NCBI GenBank assembly: GCA_902464375.1
Contig: CABQIM010000002.1
Location: forward strand, 1 to 59,335
Length of the DNA: 59,335 nt
Reading direction: 5' to 3'
Source: an uncultured bacterium
Lineage (GTDB): Bacteria > Cyanobacteriota > Vampirovibrionia > Gastranaerophilales > Gastranaerophilaceae
Notes under the pieces: generated by a model
Database searches by the model: none
What the model was told of the DNA's origin: nothing
What the model saw: only the letters and a program-made list of their open reading frames with translations
Shown: piece after piece, positions 45,440 through 53,781 of the stretch
Layout: each line of letters begins with the position of its first letter
Position numbering within the stretch: the stretch's first letter is position 1
Program-made: the position numbers and the translations under genes

Positions 45440-46574
45440 CAGACCAACTGATAAAATGAGTTCACAAAACATGCAATCAGACAGACCACTTATGATTGCA
45501 GTTATTTTCTTGGTCGTAATCGGTTTGATGGCAATATTTTCTGCTAGCGCACCAAAATGTATTGATATGGGGTTAAATCCTGCAAGATTTTTAATCCAAC
45601 AGATTTTTGGTGTAATTGTCGGAATTTTCGGTCTTAGATTTTTATCTAATTTCCACTACAAAAAATTGATTAATTACACAATGCCATTTGTTGGTATTGT
45701 AATAATGATGTTACTTCTCGTAAAATTCGCAGGTGTCACTGTTAATGGTGCACAAAGATGGATTAACATAGGACCTCTTAGTTTACAGCCGTCAGAATTT
45801 GCAAAACCTGCAGTAGTTTTGTTGTTAGCTGGAGCTTTCTATAAAGATGCAAACATTATGGATAACGAAAAGATTGTCTGGGCTTTTGCACCAATATTAT
45901 TTATGGTTGGGCTTATTTTTATACAGCCAAACTTAAGTATGGTTTTATTATTGCTCGCAACATCCGTTGCAATTTATATTTGCGCAGGCGGTTCTGTTCA
46001 ATTAATCCTCTGGGGAATGAGCACAATGATTCCGCTTTTACTTCTAAAAGGTTTGAAAGGGTATCAATCTTCACGTATTGAAACTTGGCTTCATCCCGAA
46101 GCTGACCCATTGGGTGCAGGGTATAACATCATCCAGTCACTTGTAGCCTTCGCATCAGGCGGATTATATGGAGTTGGTTACGGAAGTTCTAAACAAAAAC
46201 TGGCTTGGCTTCCGGAAGCTCACACTGACTTTATTTACGCAGTAATTGGTGAAGAACATGGGTTTATCGGATGTTTATTAATCATCTGCCTATTCTGGAC
46301 AATTTTGCAGAGAGGATTTTTGATTGCTGTAAAATGCCAAGATATGTATGGAAAATTACTTGCACTGGGGCTCACTTTCTCAATATGTTTCCAAGGTTTT
46401 TTAAACATGTGGGTTGCAAGCTCATTCGTACCGGCAACAGGTGTTCCAATGCCATTTATTAGTTACGGTGGTTCATCTATTATGGTATCATTATGGATGA
46501 TTGGAATTTTATTAAATATATCAAAAGACAATGTAAAAAGGATAAGGTTTGGTAATGTCAGAAGTATACAATAG
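45423..46574 (+). CDS. ftsW: Peptidoglycan glycosyltransferase FtsW (SEDS family)
   Basis: About 383 residues from the ATG at 45423; in-frame ATGs at 45456 and 45471 are alternatives, since none has a close ribosome-binding site. About ten transmembrane helices. SEDS landmarks: VNGAQRWINIGPLSLQPSEFAKPA, the large loop GYQSSRIETWLHPEADPLGAGYN with HTDFIYAVIGEEHGFIG, and the end ATGVPMPFISYGGSSIM. It polymerises lipid II at the division septum. It overlaps murD by 17 bases and murG by 20. Confidence 0.95.
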   Translation: MSYQNSRPTDKMSSQNMQSDRPLMIAVIFLVVIGLMAIFSASAPKCIDMGLNPARFLIQQIFGVIVGIFGLRFLSNFHYKKLINYTMPFVGIVIMMLLLVKFAGVTVNGAQRWINIGPLSLQPSEFAKPAVVLLLAGAFYKDANIMDNEKIVWAFAPILFMVGLIFIQPNLSMVLLLLATSVAIYICAGGSVQLILWGMSTMIPLLLLKGLKGYQSSRIETWLHPEADPLGAGYNIIQSLVAFASGGLYGVGYGSSKQKLAWLPEAHTDFIYAVIGEEHGFIGCLLIICLFWTILQRGFLIAVKCQDMYGKLLALGLTFSICFQGFLNMWVASSFVPATGVPMPFISYGGSSIMVSLWMIGILLNISKDNVKRIRFGNVRSIQ

Positions 46575-47658
46575 CACATATTTTGTTACCGGTGGTGGTA
46601 CCGGAGGACATATTTATCCCGCACTAGCAGTAGCAGACAGATTAAGCGCAGATGCTAAAGTTTATTATGTTGGCAACAAGCGTAACATGGAATATGAACT
46701 TGCTACAAAAAAAGGTTACAAATTTTTGCACGTTAGTGTTTCCGGCATGCCACGCGGTTTGAACCCTAAATTCTTTGTTTGGGGGGTAAAGCTTGTTAAA
46801 GCTATTATCCGCTCTGTTCGATATATCAAAAAATATAAACCGGATGCAGTTTTTGCCACCGGTGGATATGTATCTGCACCAATGATTTTCGCTTGCAGAA
46901 TAACTAAAACACCTTACATGATGCATGATTGTGATGCCATGCCAGGGCTTGTTACAAGAAAATTATGTAAACGAGCAAAATACGTTTCTTTGGCTTTTGA
47001 AAAAGCAAAAAAATTCATTCCAAACAAACACGCTGTTGTTACCGGAAATCCAATCAGAGAAGAATTTGCAACTCTTACAAAAGAAGAAGCCCGTGCAAGA
47101 ATGGGATTGGAAAACAAACTTACTCTTTGTGTAATGGGTGGTTCTCAAGGTGCAAAATCAATAAATAACACGACTATAGAATTGTTAAAAGAGTTCTCTC
47201 AAGAATTGAATTTGCAAATAATTTTCCAAACCGGCAAAAAGAATTATGAAAATGTTTTGGAAAGACTTGGACAAATTTATCCGACTTACGAACAAGATAA
47301 AAACTTGATTATAAAACCATATTTTATGGACATGATATCAGTTCTCAAATCCAGTGATATTGTGGTATCAAGAGCTGGTTCGTTGAGTCTTTCAGAAATC
47401 TGCGCTTCGGATGCTGCGCCAATTTTGGTTCCATATCCATACGCAGCAGCAAACCACCAAAGAATTAACGCAAAATACCTTTTGGAAATGGGCGCTTGTA
47501 CTTATATAGAAGACAAAGAACTTGACCCAAATCGTTTGAGAGAAGCTGTTGTAGAGATTGTAAAAAATCCTATTAAGATGAATTATTTGAAACAAAACGC
47601 TTCTCACTTAGCGAAATTCGACGCTACAGAAAGAATTGTAGAGTTGCTAAGAGGGTAG
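46555..47658 (+). CDS. murG: Undecaprenyl-PP-MurNAc-pentapeptide GlcNAc transferase
   Basis: About 367 residues, GT-B fold. The N-terminal glycine loop GGGTGGHIYPALAVA (about 10-24), GNPIREEF, GGSQGAKSINN and SRAGSLSLSEI with PYPYAAANHQRINA are MurG motifs. It makes lipid II from lipid I at the inner face of the membrane. Start taken at the ATG 46555, not the TTG at 46549. It is the last gene of murD-ftsW-murG and converges on the sensor-kinase gene with only 23 bases between. Confidence 0.96.
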   Translation: MSEVYNSTYFVTGGGTGGHIYPALAVADRLSADAKVYYVGNKRNMEYELATKKGYKFLHVSVSGMPRGLNPKFFVWGVKLVKAIIRSVRYIKKYKPDAVFATGGYVSAPMIFACRITKTPYMMHDCDAMPGLVTRKLCKRAKYVSLAFEKAKKFIPNKHAVVTGNPIREEFATLTKEEARARMGLENKLTLCVMGGSQGAKSINNTTIELLKEFSQELNLQIIFQTGKKNYENVLERLGQIYPTYEQDKNLIIKPYFMDMISVLKSSDIVVSRAGSLSLSEICASDAAPILVPYPYAAANHQRINAKYLLEMGACTYIEDKELDPNRLREAVVEIVKNPIKMNYLKQNASHLAKFDATERIVELLRG

Positions 47659-47681
47659 AAATAAAATATCGAAAAAATTTA

Positions 47682-49556
47682 CTATGCTTCGCTTTCTGCA
47701 GGTAGTTGGTTCTTTGGAATATATTCTTCCTCTTCTTCCGAAGGTAAATTGATAGGCAAGCGGAAACCAAAAGTAGAGCCTTCGCCCTCTTTAGAGTTTA
47801 CGAATACTTGACCATGGTGATGCTTTTCAACCGTAACCTTAACAAGGTGCAACCCAAGTCCAGTACCTTTTACGGTATGAGTTGCATTTTCGCATCTATA
47901 AAATCTATCAAATACTTTTTTCTGATCTTGTTCAGAAATTCCAGGACCTTGATCTTCTACACTTACTTCTACATACTCACCATCACGAGAACGTTCAACT
48001 CTAACCTTGATACGTTTTCCGTCAGGAGAATACTTGATTGCGTTTGACAAAATATTCATAAATGCACGAGAAATACTGTCGATATTAACATAAATTTGAG
48101 GTAAATCAGGTTCTTTCATAATAGAAATTGTTAAATCGTGTTCTTTTGCAAGAACTTGAACTTGGTTTACAGCATCTTCTATAATCTCAATAATATCAGT
48201 CTTAGTTTTTTCCATTTTAACATTTTGAGCTTCATATCTTGAGAAATCCAAAATGTCGTTAACCATGCGGTTAAGTCTGATAATTTCTTGGTTCATAACA
48301 CCAATAAATTCTCTCTGAGTATTAAAATCAAAGTCGTTACCATAGCTATAAAGTGTATCAATATAACTTCTCAAAACAGTAACAGGTGTTCTAAGCTCGT
48401 GAGAAACATTAGAAATGAAGTTAGAACGCAATTGATCCATCTCAACATCTTTTGTTACATCAATCAATACAATAATATAACCGACATAAGAATTAGAACG
48501 CGTAAACATCGGAGATATCAAGCATTTCAGAATTCTCTTGTCTATCTCAATATTGAATGGAACAGGTGAGCCGTCATCATCAAGCGGAGTATCTTTAAAC
48601 TGCGTAATTTTATCCGCAAAACAAAATTCACCGCTAGAATCACAGAATTGTTGAATTTGAGTATTAACAATATCCTTTTCATCCACTTCCAATAATCTTT
48701 TTGCGTAATTATTAACCATAATTACTTTGTCATGGTTATCGCACACAACAACACCGTTAACAATGCTCATCAGAACTGATTCTAGTTTGTTACGCTCAAA
48801 TGTTAGGCTTTCAATAGTTTGTTCATTATAACGGCTTAATCTTTCTGACATATCATTAAATGCGCCATAAAGCTCTTTAACTTCACTGTCAACATCCTTA
48901 TCATCAATCATATAACCGAATTCGCCGGAAGAAATCTTTTTAACACCCTGATGAAGCTTTCTGAGTTCGCGTGTAATAATAGAAGAGTTCATGTAAATAA
49001 TTCCGACAATTACAAGCCATGCAAGAATAAACACTATCGCAATCGAAGTTTGAGATGTTGCAGAAACTCTGTCCATAATTGTTCCGCTCAAACCCACAGT
49101 TACAGAACCAACATTTAATGCGTTACCCAAATTCTTTACAACCATTGGTGAACTTACTGTAATTCTTGCCCTATCTGCCTGTTCAGGGTAATCATCTTTG
49201 CTGGAATAAATTACTTTTGATTTGTTATCCTTAAAAATAATGAACGCAATATCATCATTACTGTTCAACACAGATACGGAATTCGCTCTCAAAGCATCAT
49301 ATTTTGCAAGTTCCGGAACATCTTTAGTAACTTCAACACCCTCAATAGCCAAAGTCTTAGATAAAACCTGTGCAAAATTTTTATAAGCACTGTTCATATT
49401 TTGCGTGATACTATAAGTCGCAAAACCTGCTGCAGCAAAGATAAAAGCCGTACTTACCCCAAGACCGGCCAGTATCAGTCTGGTCTGAGCTGTCATTCCT
49501 TTTTTTTGCTTCTTCTCTGTCTTTTCAGGTTTCTTTAATTCAGCACTCGTTTCCAT
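47682..49556 (-). CDS. Membrane sensor histidine kinase with HAMP and PAS domains
   Basis: About 624 residues from the Met at 49556. The upstream in-frame extension runs into a repeat and is rejected. Two transmembrane helices (about 28-50 and 170-192) bracket an extracytoplasmic sensor; then HAMP (about 193-245), PAS (about 262-370), HisKA with SNVSHELRTPVTVLRSYID, and HATPase with NAIKYSPDGK, EDQGPGISEQD and GTGLGLHLVK. Architecture is as in PhoR/WalK kinases. No response regulator is adjacent. A TGGTATAAT box ends 6 bases before the ATG, so the mRNA is probably leaderless. Confidence 0.93.
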   Translation of the reverse strand: METSAELKKPEKTEKKQKKGMTAQTRLILAGLGVSTAFIFAAAGFATYSITQNMNSAYKNFAQVLSKTLAIEGVEVTKDVPELAKYDALRANSVSVLNSNDDIAFIIFKDNKSKVIYSSKDDYPEQADRARITVSSPMVVKNLGNALNVGSVTVGLSGTIMDRVSATSQTSIAIVFILAWLVIVGIIYMNSSIITRELRKLHQGVKKISSGEFGYMIDDKDVDSEVKELYGAFNDMSERLSRYNEQTIESLTFERNKLESVLMSIVNGVVVCDNHDKVIMVNNYAKRLLEVDEKDIVNTQIQQFCDSSGEFCFADKITQFKDTPLDDDGSPVPFNIEIDKRILKCLISPMFTRSNSYVGYIIVLIDVTKDVEMDQLRSNFISNVSHELRTPVTVLRSYIDTLYSYGNDFDFNTQREFIGVMNQEIIRLNRMVNDILDFSRYEAQNVKMEKTKTDIIEIIEDAVNQVQVLAKEHDLTISIMKEPDLPQIYVNIDSISRAFMNILSNAIKYSPDGKRIKVRVERSRDGEYVEVSVEDQGPGISEQDQKKVFDRFYRCENATHTVKGTGLGLHLVKVTVEKHHHGQVFVNSKEGEGSTFGFRLPINLPSEEEEEYIPKNQLPAESEA

Positions 49557-49562
49557 ACCAAA

Positions 49563-49568
49563 ATTATA
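49563..49568 (-). promoter_or_regulatory. Extended -10 of the kinase gene (leaderless candidate)
   Basis: On the minus strand TGGTATAAT, then TTTGGT, then ATG. A composite repeat begins only 21 bases upstream (49589), so the -35 region overlaps or abuts the repeat. Confidence 0.55.
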
Positions 49569-49588
49569 CCATACAAACTCCATTTGTG

Positions 49589-49770
49589 GTACTACGTACG
49601 TAGACATTGGGTCGGCTACAAGGTGAAAACTACAAGATAATCTAATAACTACCAACTCCGCCTCGAAGTGGGACTACAAGTAGTGCGCATCCACTCCCTT
49701 TATAGGGGGAGGGTAGAATTTCCAAATGAGAGCTGTGCTCGAATTTGAGAAATTCGGGTGGGGGCTAATA
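49589..49770 (+). repeat. Full-length composite intergenic repeat
   Basis: gtactacgtacgtagac, gggtcggctac, ccaactccgcctc, gtgggactacaag, GC-rich hairpin (ccctttataggggga) and tail ending cgggtgggggctaat. It is the closest relative of the copy at 24080, with a shared stretch cgaatttgagaaattcgg. Confidence 0.87.
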
Positions 49771-49812
49771 TATAATTTTTCGATTTGTATTTACCAAATA
49801 CTACTTTTTTGC

Positions 49813-49851
49813 CACGTCATTACAAGAAAATCTACGATTTTCGTGGCAATC
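49813..49851 (+). repeat. Intergenic copy of the murD/pabBC palindromic repeat
   Basis: cacgtcattacaagaaaatc then tacgattttcgtggcaatcc, with inner arms gaaaatc and gattttc. A short period-8 piece (cctaatga cttaacga) follows at about 49868. Confidence 0.65.
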
Positions 49852-49892
49852 CAAAATTTAAAATGAACCTAATGACTTAACGACCTTCTCCA

Positions 49893-50222
49893 CTACATCG
49901 CTGTTGTTGAAAAAGTAGCTGCTTCTTCATAAGGGTTTTCAACACCTGCATCTTGAGCGGCTTTTAGAGCTGTTTCAAATGCTTTGTCAGAATTTTCAGC
50001 AATTTGAGGATTGTCTAATAAAACTTTTAAATCATGGTTTGTATCATCTACGCCTTTAAATAGCATAGAACGTCCGAGTGCTTCAGCTTTTGGATCAGAA
50101 AAATCATTAAGTTTTGGGGCTTCTGTTTCTTGCGGAATTTCTTGAGGTTCAGCCATCGGCTTTTGAATACCGCTGTAATTTACTTGATTAACACTAAATT
50201 TAGGACCATTTACTTCACTCAT
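49893..50222 (-). CDS. Hypothetical small protein
   Basis: 109 residues, acidic, no signal peptide, no known domain. It opens MSEVNGPKFSVNQVNYSGIQ; FSVNQVNYSG only vaguely recalls the N-terminal tags of other proteins. Residues 35-100 are helical and Asp/Ala-rich (DPKAEALGRSMLFKGVDDTN). GCGAGGTGA ribosome-binding site. It is divergent from the TPR gene. Confidence 0.65.
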   Translation of the reverse strand: MSEVNGPKFSVNQVNYSGIQKPMAEPQEIPQETEAPKLNDFSDPKAEALGRSMLFKGVDDTNHDLKVLLDNPQIAENSDKAFETALKAAQDAGVENPYEEAATFSTTAM

Positions 50223-50341
50223 GTTGTCACCTCGCTTTATTTATTCAATTATATCATATTTTTTAATTAATCAACCATCCATTTGTTCTAAAACGTGTAA
50301 ATAATTTTTTTTGCTAGTTGATTTGAAAAATTTTACAAAAA

Positions 50342-50370
50342 TTTACTATTTAACCTGATTTTGCTATAAT
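50342..50370 (+). promoter_or_regulatory. Promoter of the TPR gene (leaderless candidate)
   Basis: TTTACT (50342-50347), 17 bases, TATAAT (50365-50370) preceded by TGC as an extended -10. The ATG at 50377 is 6 bases downstream. Confidence 0.65.
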
Positions 50371-50376
50371 TAACGT

Positions 50377-51624
50377 ATGGCAAATGATATAGAAACACTT
50401 CAAGGTATACTAAAGAGCGACCCGTCCAATTTTCAGGCAAGGCGCGAACTATCTATCCTTCTTGTTAATAATGGATTCAACGAAGAAGCAGAAGGAAATT
50501 TAGAATACTTGCTTAAATATTTTCCTAACGATGCAGAAATTTTGTACAACCTTGGCATTGTTTATGAAAAACTAAAAAAGTTCGAACAAGCAAGAGATTG
50601 TTACCAAAAAGCCGTAGAAATTTCACCGCAAGAAGATTTTTATTATAACCTCGGAGATGTTCTAGTAGAATTAAAAGACTGGGATAAAGCAATTGATGCA
50701 TTCCAAAAAGTTTTGGAAACTGACCCGAACGACGGCAATTGCTACTTCAACCTCGGTGTTTGCTATTTTCACAAAGACGAAAAAAATCTTGCACTGGATA
50801 ATTTCCAAAAAGCTGTAAATATCAATCCAAAAGATGTTTTTGCATATTTTTATCTTGGATATATTTACCAGAATGACGGACTTACAAATTTTGCAATCGA
50901 AAGTTACCAAAAGGTTTTAGAAATATCTCCGGATTACAGCTGGGCTTATTACAACCTTGGTTCAATCGCTTTCAAAAGCGGAAACATGGAAGAAGCAAAA
51001 ACATATCTTCTTAAAACAATTGAATTCAATCCTTCTGATGTTGAGGCTTACAAACTTTTAACAAAAATCTGTTTGAAAAATGATGAAGCAGAAGAGATTT
51101 TGCAAATTTTAAATGAAAAATTGCAAAAAGATGACAATGGTGATTTATACTATTGTCTTGCAAGAGTTTACAAGTTTATAGGAGATTTAGATGCTTACTA
51201 TGACAATCTTGAACTTGCACTCAAAAATCCTTACACCTTAACTTATCCAAGAAAAATCGTGAAAGAAGAATTCAAATGCATTCAAGCTAAACTCGATAGG
51301 CATGAAAAAATTGAGCCGGAAATGAAAATTTCTGAATATCAAGAAAATAATGAAGAACCCGAAGAAAATTCAGAAGATGAACCAGAAGATAGCTTTGAAG
51401 ACGATGACAATTCCGACGATGAAGAGTTTGACTCCGATGAAGAAGAAAACACTGACGATGAATTTGATGATGAAGATAACGATGATGAAGACGAGGAAGA
51501 AGAGGAAGACGAGGAAGACGAATTTTCAGATGACGAAGACAGTGATGATTCGGATGACGAAGAATTTGGTGGCGATGATGACGAGTCTGACGAAGAGGAA
51601 TCAGATGAAAAAGATGAGTCTTAG
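50377..51624 (+). CDS. TPR-repeat protein with a long acidic tail
   Basis: 415 residues. About seven tetratricopeptide repeats occupy residues 1-230 (NLGIVYEKLKKFEQARDCYQ, NLGDVLVELKDWDKAIDAF, NLGVCYFHKDEKNLALDNF and so on), followed by two less regular repeats to about 310. From about 320 to the end almost every residue is Asp, Glu or Ser, an extreme polyacidic tail of about 95 residues, probably disordered and suited to binding basic proteins or cations. It has no signal peptide. It is followed 23 bases later by recN, which has its own -10. Partner unknown. Confidence 0.88.
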   Translation: MANDIETLQGILKSDPSNFQARRELSILLVNNGFNEEAEGNLEYLLKYFPNDAEILYNLGIVYEKLKKFEQARDCYQKAVEISPQEDFYYNLGDVLVELKDWDKAIDAFQKVLETDPNDGNCYFNLGVCYFHKDEKNLALDNFQKAVNINPKDVFAYFYLGYIYQNDGLTNFAIESYQKVLEISPDYSWAYYNLGSIAFKSGNMEEAKTYLLKTIEFNPSDVEAYKLLTKICLKNDEAEEILQILNEKLQKDDNGDLYYCLARVYKFIGDLDAYYDNLELALKNPYTLTYPRKIVKEEFKCIQAKLDRHEKIEPEMKISEYQENNEEPEENSEDEPEDSFEDDDNSDDEEFDSDEEENTDDEFDDEDNDDEDEEEEEDEEDEFSDDEDSDDSDDEEFGGDDDESDEEESDEKDES

Positions 51625-51635
51625 AACATTTAGGG

Positions 51636-51641
51636 TATAAT
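51636..51641 (+). promoter_or_regulatory. recN -10 box (leaderless candidate)
   Basis: TATAAT ends 6 bases before the recN ATG at 51648. No ribosome-binding site or convincing -35 is seen. Confidence 0.45.
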
Positions 51642-51647
51642 TAGGGT

Positions 51648-53297
51648 ATGTTATCAAAGATTTTTATCAAAAATTACATATTAATAGACGAGCTTGAACT
51701 CGATTTAGCAGACGGTTTGAATATAATAACCGGTGAAACAGGTGCCGGCAAAAGTATTCTAATAAATGCCATTGACATTGCTTTTGGCGCTAAAACGGGA
51801 AAAGAAGTTATCAAGAACAATGCTGATAAAGCTATAATTGAGCTTACACTCTTGAACAAGAAACAAGATTTATCAGGCTTGTTTGATGAATACGGAATTG
51901 ATGATAACGGCGAAGAAATTATTTTATCAAGAGAAGTTACGCAAACCGGTTCACGTTCTCGTGTTAACGGGTGTCTTGTTAATCAAGAATTTATGCGCAA
52001 ATTCCGCGAACTTTTTATTGACATTCATTCTCAACATCAAACGTATTCATTCTTGCAGCCAAAATATCACATAATTTTATTAGACGCTTATGCAAAAAAT
52101 ACTTGCGGCGCAATGTTAGAAAATTACAAGAAAGAATACAGCCGATACAAGGATTTGGAAGCGAAACTTGAAGAACTTAAAAATTCTGCCGATAAAACAG
52201 AAGAGCAGATTGATTTTCTTAAATTTCAGGTTAATGAAATTGATGAAGCACAAATCAAATCCGCCGAAGAAGATGAAGAACTAAACAACGAGCTTTCTGT
52301 TTTAGAAAACGTTGAAAAGCTCAAAGACCTTACCGGTTCTTCTTTTTGGTCAATTTCTGGCGATGATGGTTCTATATTAGATACATTAATTCAGATAAAG
52401 TCCAATTTAACCAAGGCTTCCGGCATGGATAATTCACTAGAGGAATCAGAAAGTCGTATAATTGAAGCGATTGAAGTTCTTAAAGAAGTTTCATCTTCTC
52501 TAAGAGAATATTCTAGCGCATTAGAGTTTGATGAAGAGAGAATAAATTCTATCCAAGAACGACTTTTTATGCTCGACAAGTTGAAACATAAATATGGCGG
52601 AACGCTTGAGAAGGTTATGGAACAGGGAGAAAAATTAAGAAAAGAGCTTGATAGCATCGAATTTTCTACCCAAAATATTGAAGAATTAGAAAAAGAAATT
52701 GTTGAAGAGAAAAAGAAGCTTGAACTTTTAGCAGGTGAGATTTCAGAAGAAAGAAAAAATTATGCACAAGTTCTTTCCGGTTTGATTATTGAAAAACTGG
52801 AAAAATTGGAGCTTCCGAAAGTTAAATTTGAAATACATTTTGATAGAACAGAACTTTCTCCGAACGGTTTTGATAAAGTAGAGTTTTTAATTTCTACCAA
52901 CATTTCAGAAGGTTTAAAACCTTTAGCTAAGGTTGCATCAGGCGGTGAAATTTCTAGAGTCATGCTTGCAATTAAAACAATTTTTGCCCAGAGTGATAAT
53001 ATTGACACAGTCATTTTTGATGAAATTGATACGGGTATTTCCGGTAAAACTTCTCAAGCTGTTGCGGATGAAGTGAAAGAGCTTTCTAAATACATGCAAA
53101 TTATTATGATTACGCACCAAGCCATAATTGCATCTAAATCAGACAAGCATTTTTACGTTAAAAAGACACAAGATGGCAAAACAAGTGTTGATATTTCTGT
53201 ATTGGAAGATAATGCCAAACTTAAAGCTATTGCAGAGCTTGCAGGTGGTGAAGTAACAGAAGAATCATTAAAATTTGCCAAAACATTGATGAATTAA
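51648..53297 (+). CDS. recN: DNA repair protein RecN
   Basis: 549 residues, SMC-like. The head opens with IKNYILIDELELDLADGLN and Walker A GETGAGKS (about 28-35). A coiled-coil arm spans about 155-365. The second head half has the signature SGGEISRVMLAIK (about 425-437) and Walker B TVIFDEIDTGISG. RecN binds DNA ends and promotes double-strand-break repair with RecA. The start is close behind a TATAAT box without a ribosome-binding site. No LexA-type operator was recognised. Confidence 0.95.
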   Translation: MLSKIFIKNYILIDELELDLADGLNIITGETGAGKSILINAIDIAFGAKTGKEVIKNNADKAIIELTLLNKKQDLSGLFDEYGIDDNGEEIILSREVTQTGSRSRVNGCLVNQEFMRKFRELFIDIHSQHQTYSFLQPKYHIILLDAYAKNTCGAMLENYKKEYSRYKDLEAKLEELKNSADKTEEQIDFLKFQVNEIDEAQIKSAEEDEELNNELSVLENVEKLKDLTGSSFWSISGDDGSILDTLIQIKSNLTKASGMDNSLEESESRIIEAIEVLKEVSSSLREYSSALEFDEERINSIQERLFMLDKLKHKYGGTLEKVMEQGEKLRKELDSIEFSTQNIEELEKEIVEEKKKLELLAGEISEERKNYAQVLSGLIIEKLEKLELPKVKFEIHFDRTELSPNGFDKVEFLISTNISEGLKPLAKVASGGEISRVMLAIKTIFAQSDNIDTVIFDEIDTGISGKTSQAVADEVKELSKYMQIIMITHQAIIASKSDKHFYVKKTQDGKTSVDISVLEDNAKLKAIAELAGGEVTEESLKFAKTLMN

Positions 53298-53328
53298 ATA
53301 TATTTAATTCTCTTTTCAAACTTTGTGA

Positions 53329-53334
53329 TAAAAT
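53329..53334 (+). promoter_or_regulatory. -10 box of the 53341 gene (leaderless candidate)
   Basis: TAAAAT ends 6 bases before the ATG. There is no ribosome-binding site. Confidence 0.35.
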
Positions 53335-53340
53335 TTTGGT

Positions 53341-53673
53341 ATGAGAGTCATATTAAAATTCATATTTGGACTTTTATTTTTAGTATTTACGACCGCAAAT
53401 TTCGCAAATACCCAAGATATTTTTGTCCCTAATGACATAGCCGCTTGGCAAACTCAAAGCTCTCACGCAATTTTTACTGTTCCGGAAACAGAAACTTTTT
53501 TAGCACTACCGGAAAATAAAAGCGATAATTCGCCTTCAACTTCTACTACCGGAAGTATAAAGCAAACTAACCAACAAAGTTTTTACGTACAAATAAAAAA
53601 ACAACAGAAAATTAATAATACAAATATAATAAGTTCCATATTAAAAACGGAAATTAGCCCAAACGCTCCGTAA
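53341..53673 (+). CDS. Small secreted protein of unknown function
   Basis: 110 residues. A clear signal peptide (ILKFIFGLLFLVFTTANFA, cleavage probably after ANFA) leaves about 90 residues rich in Ser, Thr, Asn and Gln, without cysteine. No known domain. It has only a weak TAAAAT -10 and no ribosome-binding site, so expression is uncertain. It lies between recN and the transporter gene. Confidence 0.6.
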   Translation: MRVILKFIFGLLFLVFTTANFANTQDIFVPNDIAAWQTQSSHAIFTVPETETFLALPENKSDNSPSTSTTGSIKQTNQQSFYVQIKKQQKINNTNIISSILKTEISPNAP

Positions 53674-53715
53674 TTGAAAATAAGTGAACAAGGCGAAAAG
53701 TAAAAAGTCTATTTT

Positions 53716-53761
53716 TAAATGAACTTAACGACTTAACGACCTTATGACTTAACGACTTAAT
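53716..53761 (+). repeat. Period-8 repeat block
   Basis: cttaacga, cttaacga, ccttatga, cttaacga, cttaatga in register after aaatgaa. The same unit as at 33232 and 38303. Confidence 0.75.
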
Positions 53762-53781
53762 GAAATATAAAGGAGAAAAAT

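Noticed and set aside
49557..49655. 33-residue N-terminal extension of the sensor kinase
   Set aside because: It is encoded by promoter and repeat sequence; the -10 box would lie within the coding part.
51350..51640. Met/Lys-rich 96-residue frame
   Set aside because: It is the +1 shadow of the Asp/Glu codons in the TPR gene tail.
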